From JBBRFH01 sp038224615 (GTDB lineage: Bacteria > Planctomycetota > Phycisphaerae > Tepidisphaerales > Tepidisphaeraceae): a DNA stretch of 5,379 nucleotides. The notes beneath the pieces were generated by a model, which was not told the origin of the DNA, did not search any database, and saw nothing but the letters and a program-made list of their open reading frames with translations. The stretch is from the NCBI GenBank assembly GCA_038224615.1, contig JBBRFH010000238.1, forward strand, positions 1 to 5,379, read 5' to 3'. Each line of letters starts with the position of its first letter. The stretch's first letter is position 1. Position numbers and translations under genes: made by a program. Below are positions 1 to 5,027 of the stretch, one piece after another.

Positions 1-177
1 GAAGCGCCCCCGAGCTTCGGCGCCGGCTGCGAAGTCGACTTCATCACCGGCATGGCCAAGGTCGGCAAGTCGATCAAGATCATGCTCGACATCAACCGCG
101 TGCTGGGCCATGCGGTCGCCGCGGCTGACGAGGCGTGCGCCCCGCAATTGGAACTGCACAGCGCCGCCGCCGCGTGA
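1..177 (+). CDS. cheW: Chemotaxis coupling protein CheW, C-terminal part (5' end outside window)
   Basis: The frame is open from base 1 to a TGA at 175-177 and gives the last 58 residues of a protein. The segment PSFGAGCEVDFITGMAKVG followed by IKIMLDINRVL matches the end of the CheW fold, where family members have a D-F/Y-I-x-G-M-x-K-V strand and a final I-L-L-D-I-D-R-V-L strand. CheW is a cytoplasmic adaptor that links chemoreceptors to the histidine kinase CheA. About 20 residues rich in Ala follow the fold (GHAVAAADEACAPQ and onward), a tail longer than in minimal CheW proteins. A chemoreceptor gene starts 76 bp downstream on the same strand, which supports the call and suggests one operon. 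The N-terminal part is not visible, so a CheW domain at the end of a larger protein (a CheV, or a CheA whose CheW-like domain is C-terminal) cannot be excluded. The match to stand-alone CheW is the simplest reading. Confidence 0.85.
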   Translation, partial: EAPPSFGAGCEVDFITGMAKVGKSIKIMLDINRVLGHAVAAADEACAPQLELHSAAAA

Positions 178-241
178 AATCGCGACGCCTATCTGCTTAT
201 TTCGCCTTTTTTTGTTGGACCCTTTCAATCTTGTCTCCTAC

Positions 242-245
242 GGAG
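242..245 (+). promoter_or_regulatory. Ribosome-binding site deciding the chemoreceptor start
   Basis: GGAG lies 8 bp before ATG 254, inside the 76-bp gap after cheW. It selects the 523-residue product over the in-frame start at 110, which would overlap cheW. The rest of the gap (178-253) holds a run of seven T (207-213) without a convincing stem before it, so I see no terminator separating cheW from the receptor. Confidence 0.7.
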
Positions 246-253
246 CTTTGTTC

Positions 254-1825
254 ATGAATCTCACCATTGGAAAACGCGTCATTGTCGGCTTCGGCCTGCT
301 CCTGTTCATCATGGCTGCACTCGGGATATTCTCCGCGTACCGCCTCGCCCAGATCCGCACCGGCGCGGAAACGATCGCCACCGACAGCTTGCCCAGTATC
401 GAAGTGGCGTCGGCGATCGCCAGCAGGTCGCTCTCCGCCTGGGGGCGAATGCTTTCCCACGTTGCTTCCGTCGATCCGGCGGAGATGGCAGCCACTGAAG
501 TGAAAATAAAAACGGCGGCGGAAGAGATCAGCCAACTTGCTGCCCGCTACGAGAAGGAGTGCGTGACCAACGACACGGATCGGCAGTTGCTCGCCCAGTG
601 GCGCGCGGCACGCGTAGCGTACCTCGAGAGTCGCGGCCGTGTCATGGCCATTAGCCGTGCGGGCAAGAGCAGCGATGCCTTCGCGTTGGCTCAATCAGAG
701 ACGGCGCCCATATTTGAGCGTTACGCGTCCCTGGCGTCCGATCTCGCGGCCTTCAATATGAAACTCGGCGCGACCGCAGGCGCGCAGATCCTCTCTGATA
801 CGCGCACTGCCCTGACGGGAATCTGGATCGGCCTCGGCAGCGCACTGGTGTTGGGATGTGGCGCGGCATTCTTCATCGTCCGCGGCGTCAACACAGCGCT
901 GAACCGGATGTCGACCGCGCTCGGCGCCGGCGCTGAACAGGTGGCGGCAGCCTCCAGCCAGGTTGCGGCGGCGAGCCAGTCGCTGGCAGAGGGATCGAGC
1001 GAGCAGGCAGCCAGTCTGGAAGAGACCAGCAGCAGCCTCGAAGAGATGAGCAGCATGACGACCAAGAACGCTGACGGCGCGCAACAAGCCGCGACGCTTT
1101 CCAGCGACGCCAAGGCCGCCGCCGACAAGGGCAGCCTGGCGATGACCAAGATGAGCGAAGCGATCAACGGCATCGAGAAGAGCGCCCAGGACACCGCCAA
1201 GATCATCAAGGTGATCGACGAAATCGCGTTCCAGACCAACCTGCTGGCACTCAACGCCGCAGTCGAAGCGGCCCGGGCAGGCGAAGCGGGCAAGGGCTTC
1301 GCGGTCGTCGCAGAAGAAGTGCGCAACCTCGCGATGCGCAGCGCCGAAGCGGCCAAGAACACCTCGAGCATGATCGAGGCGTCGGTGGGCAGCGCCCGCA
1401 ATGGCGTGACGATCGCCGGGCAGGTCGGGGAAAGCCTGGCCGAGATCGTGACGGCGTCGACAAAGGTCAACGCGCTGATCAGCGAGATCGCCGCCGCAGG
1501 CGTCGAGCAGAGCAAGGGGATCACGCAGATCACCCAGGCGGTGGGCCAGATGGACAAAGTAACCCAGTCCAACGCCGCCAACGCCGAGGAATCCGCCGCC
1601 GCCAGCGAGGAACTGAGCAGCCAGGCCGAGCAGATGCAGTCGATGGTGCGTGAACTGGTCGAACTGGTGCAGGGACACAAAGCCGGGGCCGGCGCATCGG
1701 CACAGCCCACGCGGACTCCCTCATCGCGCTCGACCAAGCCCAAGCTGGCTCGGGACGCCCATGCGAGTGCTCCCGTTAAGACGTCAAAGAAAGGCGATTT
1801 CGCTGATTTCAACCTGGCGGCGTAG
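254..1825 (+). CDS. Methyl-accepting chemotaxis protein with periplasmic four-helix-bundle-type sensor
   Basis: This 523-residue inner-membrane chemoreceptor would sense a ligand outside the membrane and control CheA through CheW. I chose ATG 254 because GGAG (242-245) lies 8 bp upstream and the product then begins MNLTIGKRVIVGFG, a standard receptor N-terminus. The longer open frame from 110 would overlap cheW. Residues 9-29 form TM1, about 30-187 are periplasmic and resemble the 4HB_MCP type, and 188-209 form TM2. A long Ala/Ser/Glu-rich coiled coil follows. The signalling tip, with TNLLALNAAVEAARAGE and GKGFAVVAEEVRNLA, covers roughly 323-360. Two stretches fit the methylation consensus: AASLEETSSS at 252-261 (E256/E257) and AANAEESAAA at 441-450 (E445/E446). 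No full HAMP domain is visible between TM2 and the first methylation helix. The last 45 residues are a basic, flexible tail that ends FADFNLAA and lacks an NWETF-type CheR tether. The ligand cannot be predicted. Confidence 0.95.
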   Translation: MNLTIGKRVIVGFGLLLFIMAALGIFSAYRLAQIRTGAETIATDSLPSIEVASAIASRSLSAWGRMLSHVASVDPAEMAATEVKIKTAAEEISQLAARYEKECVTNDTDRQLLAQWRAARVAYLESRGRVMAISRAGKSSDAFALAQSETAPIFERYASLASDLAAFNMKLGATAGAQILSDTRTALTGIWIGLGSALVLGCGAAFFIVRGVNTALNRMSTALGAGAEQVAAASSQVAAASQSLAEGSSEQAASLEETSSSLEEMSSMTTKNADGAQQAATLSSDAKAAADKGSLAMTKMSEAINGIEKSAQDTAKIIKVIDEIAFQTNLLALNAAVEAARAGEAGKGFAVVAEEVRNLAMRSAEAAKNTSSMIEASVGSARNGVTIAGQVGESLAEIVTASTKVNALISEIAAAGVEQSKGITQITQAVGQMDKVTQSNAANAEESAAASEELSSQAEQMQSMVRELVELVQGHKAGAGASAQPTRTPSSRSTKPKLARDAHASAPVKTSKKGDFADFNLAA

Positions 1826-1879
1826 CCTCGGGCGCGTTTCGGCCAGTCACGACGACATCCTGTCATAACGTCGAATCCC

Positions 1880-1930
1880 CCCCCACCGCGTTGTCGCAAC
1901 ACGTAGCGACAGGCGGTGGGGGCTTTCGTT
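1880..1930 (+). terminator. Intrinsic terminator after the chemoreceptor gene
   Basis: A strong hairpin spans 1880-1922. Its outer stem of 10 perfect pairs joins CCCCCACCGC (1880-1889) to GCGGTGGGGG (1913-1922). After a small internal loop (GT against G) an inner stem of 6 pairs joins TGTCGC (1892-1897) to GCGACA (1906-1911), closed by an 8-base loop. CTTTCGTT follows, a modest U-rich tail. It starts 54 bp after the receptor stop codon. Read on the other strand the stem is followed by ATTCG with no U-run, so it should work only on the plus strand. Confidence 0.75.
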
Positions 1931-1984
1931 CCCAGGCGCCCCATCTCGCGCAGGGCTTTGGTTTCCCCTCAATCTGCGCGCACC

Positions 1985-2012
1985 TTGCAGCCCTCGGGGG
2001 CGGTCTTAGAAT
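1985..2012 (+). promoter_or_regulatory. Candidate sigma70-type promoter for gltD
   Basis: TTGCAG at 1985-1990 is separated by 16 bp from TAGAAT at 2007-2012, which matches the TATAAT consensus at 5 of 6 positions. The -35 element is weak (3 of 6). It lies downstream of the chemoreceptor terminator and about 70 bp before the gltD start, where a promoter is needed. Transcription would begin near 2019, at the left edge of the leader hairpin. Promoter consensus is poorly defined for the presumed phylum, so this is tentative. Confidence 0.35.
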
Positions 2013-2013
2013 G

Positions 2014-2050
2014 CGGAACGCGGAGTCCTCAATCGGAGTCCGCAGTTCCG
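2014..2050 (+). repeat. Imperfect inverted repeat / hairpin in the gltD leader
   Basis: CGGAACGCGGA (2014-2024) pairs with TCCGCAGTTCCG (2039-2050), with A2044 bulged. A G-G mismatch follows, then three more pairs (TCC 2026-2028 with GGA 2035-2037) around the loop TCAATC. That gives 14 pairs in 37 bp. There is no U-run behind it, so it is not a normal terminator. It ends 31 bp before the gltD ATG and could be a leader RNA structure, an operator-like palindrome, or a copy of a dispersed intergenic repeat. Its role is not known. Confidence 0.55.
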
Positions 2051-2081
2051 GATTGGTAGTACGGGCGTTCGAGGTTTCGAT

Positions 2082-3554
2082 ATGGGTAAGCCGACAGGGT
2101 TCAAAGAGTTCGCACGTGAGACGCCGCACCGGCGGCCGGTTGAATTGCGCGTGATGGACTACCAGGACGTCTACACGCCCATGCCCGAGGACAAGCTCAG
2201 GACGCAGGGCGCCCGCTGCATGGATTGCGGCATCCCCTACTGCAACAGCGGGTGTCCGCTGGGCAACATCGTGCCGGAGTGGAATGACCTGGTCTATCGC
2301 GGCCGGTTCAAAGACGCGTTGCATCGGCTGCTCAAGACCAACAACTTCCCCGAGTTCACCGGGCAGATCTGCCCCGCGCCGTGCGAGGAAGCGTGTACGC
2401 TCAACCTGTGGAAGACGCCGGTCACGATCAAGCTGATCGAGTGGAACATCATCGACCGCGCCTTCCGCGAAGGGTGGATCAAGCCCGAGCCGCCCCCCAT
2501 CCGCACCGGCAAGAAGGTCGCCGTCATCGGTTCCGGCCCTTCCGGGCTTGCCGCCGCGGCGCAGCTCAATAAGGCGGGTCATCTCGTCACCGTCTTCGAG
2601 CGCGCCGATCGTCCGGGCGGATTGCTCACCTACGGCATCCCCAACTTCAAGCTCGAGAAGACCGTCGTCGACCGCCGCATCAAGCTGATGGAGGCCGAGG
2701 GGATCGTCTTCAAGTGCAGCGCCAACGTCGGATTCGATATCAAGGTCGATGACCTGCGCCAGCAGTTCGATGCGATCTGCATCTGCATCGGCGCGACCAA
2801 GGCCCGCGATCTCCCGGTGCCCGGGCGCGAGCTTACCGGCATCTACCAGGCGATGGAGTTCCTGCCGCAGCAGACCAAGGTCGTCTACGGCGACACCGTG
2901 CCCGGTCAGGTGACTGCGGCGGGCAAGCACGTCGTCGTCATCGGCGGTGGCGATACCGGGGCTGATTGCGTCGGGACGTCGGTGCGCCAGGGTGCCAAGA
3001 GCGTGCAGCAGCTCGAGTTGATGCCCAAGCCCCCCGCCGACCGCACCGCCGACATCGCGCCATGGCCTGCCTGGCCGATGATCCTGCGCAGCTCCACCAG
3101 CCACGAAGAGGCCGCCGCCAAGCTCAACGACAATCACGAAATCCGCGACTGGTCGGTCAACACTTCCCAATTCACCGGTGCCGACGGCGTGGTGAAGAAA
3201 CTCCACGGCGTGCGCCTCGAATGGGCTAAAAGCGCCGACGGCCGCATGAACATGACGCCCATCGCCGGCTCGGAGTTCGAGATCGACTGCGACCTCTGCC
3301 TGCTCGCGATGGGCTTCGTCGGCCCGGAGAAGAACGGGCTGATCGACCAGCTCGGCGTGAAGCTCGATCCCCGGGGCAACATCGTGGTGAACGAGAACTA
3401 CGAGACCAGCGTCGATGGCGTCTTCGCCGCCGGCGACACCCGCCGCGGGCAAAGCCTCGTCGTCTGGGCCATCAGCGAAGGCCGCTGCGCCGCCGCCAAA
3501 ATCGACGCCGCCCTCATGGGACGCAGCGATCTGCCGTATCTGAAGCTGTTTTGA
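2082..3554 (+). CDS. gltD: Glutamate synthase (NADPH) small subunit
   Basis: This 490-residue protein is the full-length beta subunit of glutamate synthase. It oxidises NADPH at FAD and passes electrons through 4Fe-4S clusters to the large subunit GltB, which makes two glutamates from glutamine and 2-oxoglutarate. It is cytoplasmic. The N-terminal Fe-S domain has cysteines C46, C49, C54 and C58 (RCMDCGIPYC, NSGCPLG), then C97, C101 and C105 (CPAPCEEAC). The FAD site is VAVIGSGPSGLAAA (147-160), with the following ERADRPGGLLTYGIP. The NADPH site is VVVIGGGDTGADC (284-296). The C-terminal FAD contact is GVFAAGDTRRGQSLVVWAI (446-464). ATG 2082 is supported by GAGG (2071-2074), 7 bp upstream. No gltB flanks it: a chemoreceptor lies upstream and a short pRiA4b-type gene downstream. 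Related FAD/Fe-S subunits, such as NADPH-ferredoxin oxidoreductases or PreT, share this fold, but motif order, length and the C-terminal region fit GltD best. Confidence 0.95.
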   Translation: MGKPTGFKEFARETPHRRPVELRVMDYQDVYTPMPEDKLRTQGARCMDCGIPYCNSGCPLGNIVPEWNDLVYRGRFKDALHRLLKTNNFPEFTGQICPAPCEEACTLNLWKTPVTIKLIEWNIIDRAFREGWIKPEPPPIRTGKKVAVIGSGPSGLAAAAQLNKAGHLVTVFERADRPGGLLTYGIPNFKLEKTVVDRRIKLMEAEGIVFKCSANVGFDIKVDDLRQQFDAICICIGATKARDLPVPGRELTGIYQAMEFLPQQTKVVYGDTVPGQVTAAGKHVVVIGGGDTGADCVGTSVRQGAKSVQQLELMPKPPADRTADIAPWPAWPMILRSSTSHEEAAAKLNDNHEIRDWSVNTSQFTGADGVVKKLHGVRLEWAKSADGRMNMTPIAGSEFEIDCDLCLLAMGFVGPEKNGLIDQLGVKLDPRGNIVVNENYETSVDGVFAAGDTRRGQSLVVWAISEGRCAAAKIDAALMGRSDLPYLKLF

Positions 3555-3572
3555 AACGCGAACGGATGATTT

Positions 3573-3636
3573 CGTAGCACGGGCGTCTCGCCCGTGTCTG
3601 TCGGAAGCTTCCCACGGGCGAGAAGCCCGTGTTACG
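3573..3636. repeat. Compound palindromic repeat (REP/BIME-like) downstream of gltD
   Basis: Two 24-bp arms, 3573-3596 and 3613-3636, are reverse complements at 22 of 24 positions. Each arm is itself palindromic: CACGGGCG-TCT-CGCCCGTG in the left arm and CACGGGC-GAGAA-GCCCGTG in the right. The 16-bp spacer contains the perfect palindrome GGAAGCTTCC (3603-3612). The unit starts 18 bp after the gltD stop and has no U-tract. This is the architecture of paired REP elements, which are usually dispersed between genes and can stabilise 3' ends of transcripts. Only this one copy lies in the window. Confidence 0.8.
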
Positions 3637-3800
3637 CCATCGCATCCAGCAGCTTCGGCCCACAAGCACCAGACGTTCGTTCAGATCGAGAATGCCGCGA
3701 CGTTCGCCGTCGATCTCATCCCTCCTGCTCACATTGCCTGGTTCCTCTCACATCGACTGCGCCAAGCCGATCGCTTGAGATCAGCGGCCGCTTGCCTGAT
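3637..3800. other. Intergenic stretch with no supported gene
   Basis: Together with the repeat before it, this makes 246 bp without a gene between gltD and the pRiA4b-type gene. A 72-codon open frame on the minus strand (3514-3732) crosses the palindromic repeat and the gltD 3' end and shows no recognisable domain. Its first 32 codons (MSRRDEIDGERRGILDLNER and onward) are moderately protein-like and could be the remnant of an old gene, but I cannot support that. I see no clear promoter or RNA gene. Confidence 0.5.
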
Positions 3801-4049
3801 ATGCTGAACGCCATGGCGAAGAGTCTCGGCGGGTACACACCGGAACAACTGATTCTGAAGATCACCCTCGCCGGCAGTGAACCGGCGATCTGGCGGCGGG
3901 TGGAGATTCACAGCGGGCTCACCCTCCACGATCTGCACTTCGTCCTGCAGTCCGTGTTTGATCTCGCCAAAGCCAATCGCCGACTCAAGGCCGTCTTCAA
4001 GCCCGTCCTCAAACGCCCCCGCAAGCAGAAGAAGAAGACAGCGGAGTGA
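3801..4049 (+). CDS. Short pRiA4b ORF-3-like family protein, probably internally deleted
   Basis: The 82-residue product contains LILKITLAGSEPAIWRRVEI (17-36) followed by HSGLTLHDLHFVLQSVF (37-53). This is the characteristic start of the plasmid pRiA4b ORF-3-like domain (PF07929), where K-I-x-L-x-G-S-x-P-x-I-W-R-R-V and T-L-x-D-L-H are conserved. The domain normally runs for well over 100 residues, with a W-x-x-x-H-L-H-x-F segment after the helix. Here that part is absent, and residues 54-82 form a basic tail (KPVLKRPRKQKKKTAE). The protein is therefore a truncated or internally deleted relative, or a naturally reduced form. The molecular function of the family is not established. ATG 3801 is chosen because coding similarity begins soon after it; ATG 3813 in the same frame is an alternative, and neither has a clear ribosome-binding site. 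The stop codon overlaps an inverted repeat. Confidence 0.65.
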   Translation: MLNAMAKSLGGYTPEQLILKITLAGSEPAIWRRVEIHSGLTLHDLHFVLQSVFDLAKANRRLKAVFKPVLKRPRKQKKKTAE

Positions 4050-4074
4050 GCGCCGGTTGTCACCCGTTGGCGCT
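4049..4074. repeat. Inverted repeat overlapping the stop of the pRiA4b-type gene
   Basis: AGCGCC (4049-4054) and GGCGCT (4069-4074) are perfect inverted repeats around 14 bases, and the inner GGT/ACC (4055-4057 with 4062-4064) could add three pairs. AAAAAT follows on the plus strand, so neither strand gives the stem-then-U order of an intrinsic terminator. The left arm overlaps the last base of the TGA stop codon. The start of this sequence, AGCGCCGGT, recurs at 4123-4131. Confidence 0.5.
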
Positions 4075-4175
4075 AAAAATCACGCCGTCGTGTGCGACGA
4101 CAAACTCCCGCGCGAAGGCGCAAGCGCCGGTGGCCAGGCGAGATCACGCTCCCCGTCGGGCATAGCCGCTTGGAA
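4075..4175. other. Repeat-rich convergent intergenic region
   Basis: This gap separates the 3' ends of the pRiA4b-type gene and lutA, which converge. It holds a small hairpin at 4086-4099 (CGTCG-TGTG-CGACG), a tight palindrome at 4117-4128 (GGCGC-AA-GCGCC), and the second copy of AGCGCCGGT at 4123-4131. No candidate has a U-run in the right direction, so I cannot assign a terminator to lutA. I see no gene here. Confidence 0.4.
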
Positions 4176-4928
4176 CTACAGCGACGTCGTATCGATCCCC
4201 ATCGCCTCGGCCATGATCTCGGCGATGTGGCGGACGTTGGTTTTGACGCCGTGGCGGTGGCACATGCCGGCGATGTTCATGGTGCAGCCGGCGTCGTTGC
4301 AGATGGTGGTTTCAGCGCCGGTTTTTTCGATGCACTTGATCTTGTCGTCGACGATCGCCTCGCTGATGGCCGGGTACTTGATCGCGAACGTCCCGCCGAA
4401 GCCGCAGCACTGGTCGGACTTCTCCAGCGGGATGAAGTTCACCCCGCCGATCTTCTTCAGCAGCGTGACGGCCTCTTCCTTCATGCCCAGGCCGCGCTGG
4501 TGGCAAGTGTAGTGATAGGTAAACGTGCCCGGGTTCGGCAGTTGCAGGTTCTGGATGTCGATCTTGAGGACCTTGTCGAGGAACTCGACGAACTCGAACG
4601 TCTTGGCCCGTACGCGCTGCATCGGGCCTGACCATGCGGGGTCGTTGTGGAACAGCTCATGGAACTGCTCGCGCACCATCGCGGCACACGAGCCTGACGG
4701 GGTGACGATGTACTCATAAGGCTCGAACAGCGTGATGAACCGCTTGGCAAGGTCGGCGGCATCCTTGTGGAAGCCGTTGTTGAAAAATGGCTGCCCGCAA
4801 CAGGTCTGTTCCGGCGGGAAACTGACCTGGCAGTCAAACCGCTCCAGTATCTTGGTGACGGCGATTCCGACGTGCGGGTAGTACTGATCGGTGAGGCAGG
4901 TGACGAATAGAGCAACATTATGAGACAC
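4176..4928 (-). CDS. lutA: LutA/YkgE-type (Fe-S)-binding CCG-domain protein
   Basis: This 250-residue protein has two cysteine-rich CCG domains (PF02754) and matches the LutA/YkgE family in length and layout. In that family the protein acts with LutB and LutC in oxidising L-lactate to pyruvate. Domain 1 has C11 (FVTCLTDQYYP), C43-C44 (EQTCCGQPFFNNG) and C81 (TPSGSCAAM). Domain 2 has C142 (YHYTCHQRGLG), C174-C175 (DQCCGFGGTFAIKYPAISE) and C210/C215 (ICNDAGCTMNIAG). These residues are those expected to bind Fe-S clusters. No signal peptide or membrane segment is seen, so it is cytoplasmic. The start is GTG at 4928, supported by AAGAAGG (4942-4936) 7 bp upstream. No lutB or lutC follows: the next gene downstream converges on it, and the gene upstream diverges. 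The same domain pair occurs in GlcF, GlpC and HdrB. The short two-domain form favours LutA, but the substrate is uncertain in this stand-alone setting. Confidence 0.9.
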   Translation of the reverse strand: MSHNVALFVTCLTDQYYPHVGIAVTKILERFDCQVSFPPEQTCCGQPFFNNGFHKDAADLAKRFITLFEPYEYIVTPSGSCAAMVREQFHELFHNDPAWSGPMQRVRAKTFEFVEFLDKVLKIDIQNLQLPNPGTFTYHYTCHQRGLGMKEEAVTLLKKIGGVNFIPLEKSDQCCGFGGTFAIKYPAISEAIVDDKIKCIEKTGAETTICNDAGCTMNIAGMCHRHGVKTNVRHIAEIMAEAMGIDTTSL

Positions 4929-4935
4929 GGATGCA

Positions 4936-4942
4936 CCTTCTT
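4936..4942 (-). promoter_or_regulatory. Ribosome-binding site deciding the GTG start of lutA
   Basis: Read on the minus strand, AAGAAGG ends 7 bases before GTG 4928. The protein from this GTG (MSHNVALFVTCLTDQ) has the N-terminus expected for the family. The overlapping ATG a few bases further in is out of frame, so GTG is the most plausible start codon. Confidence 0.75.
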
Positions 4943-5015
4943 GGTCGGAGTCGGCAAATTATGTGCTTGCAGGAACTCGCGTCGGATGAGTATATCTAGG
5001 ATGGGGAAGGTTGCG

Positions 5016-5021
5016 AGGAGG
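5016..5021 (+). promoter_or_regulatory. Perfect Shine-Dalgarno deciding the protease start
   Basis: AGGAGG lies 6 bp before ATG 5028 and selects it over the in-frame ATG at 5001, which has no ribosome-binding site at a usable distance and would add nine residues (MGKVARRQE) ahead of the signal peptide. Confidence 0.8.
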
Positions 5022-5027
5022 CAAGAG

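Larger units (their letters stand above)
4929..5027. promoter_or_regulatory. Divergent promoter region between lutA and the secreted protease gene
   Basis: The 99-bp gap must serve both genes. On the plus strand, TTGCAG (4967-4972) and TATATC (4991-4996), 18 bp apart, form a weak sigma70-like pair about 30 bp before the protease start. On the minus strand, TATACT (4994-4989) overlaps that same -10 box, and CATAAT (4963-4958) is a second -10 candidate; neither has a good -35. GTCGG occurs three times (4944, 4950, 4981), possibly by chance. The AT-rich centre contrasts with the GC-rich surroundings. Confidence 0.35.

Noticed and set aside
171..213. Possible terminator between cheW and the chemoreceptor
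   Set aside because: Seven T (207-213) are present, but the only stem nearby is four pairs (CGCG at 171-174 and 181-184) and is not adjacent to the T-run.
110..253. N-terminal extension of the chemoreceptor from ATG 110
   Set aside because: It overlaps the cheW coding end, has no receptor similarity, and the start at 254 has a ribosome-binding site and a typical N-terminus.
695..1944. Long minus-strand open frames (327 and 407 codons) opposite the chemoreceptor
   Set aside because: They mirror the repetitive Ala/Ser/Glu codons of the receptor coiled coil, have no recognisable domains, and one reads through the terminator hairpin.
1863..3665. 600-codon open frame on the minus strand opposite gltD
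   Set aside because: It lies wholly antisense to a gene with complete diagnostic motifs, and its translation (rich in D, G, A, L, H and R) shows no domain. It reflects high GC at third codon positions of gltD. It also runs through the terminator and the palindromic repeat.
3514..3732. 72-codon minus-strand frame after gltD
   Set aside because: It spans the palindromic repeat and antisense gltD sequence and matches no family I recognise. At best its first third is an old remnant.
4049..4080. Inverted repeat as terminator of the pRiA4b-type gene
   Set aside because: The stem is followed by A residues on the plus strand and is preceded, not followed, by U on the minus strand, so neither orientation fits an intrinsic terminator.
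3877..4512. 211-codon plus-strand frame across the convergent gap
   Set aside because: It is a frame shadow of the pRiA4b-type gene at one end and antisense to lutA at the other, with intergenic repeats between.
5001..5027. Alternative in-frame start ATG 5001 for the protease
   Set aside because: It has no usable ribosome-binding site and would place charged residues ahead of a good signal peptide. ATG 5028 has AGGAGG at ideal spacing.
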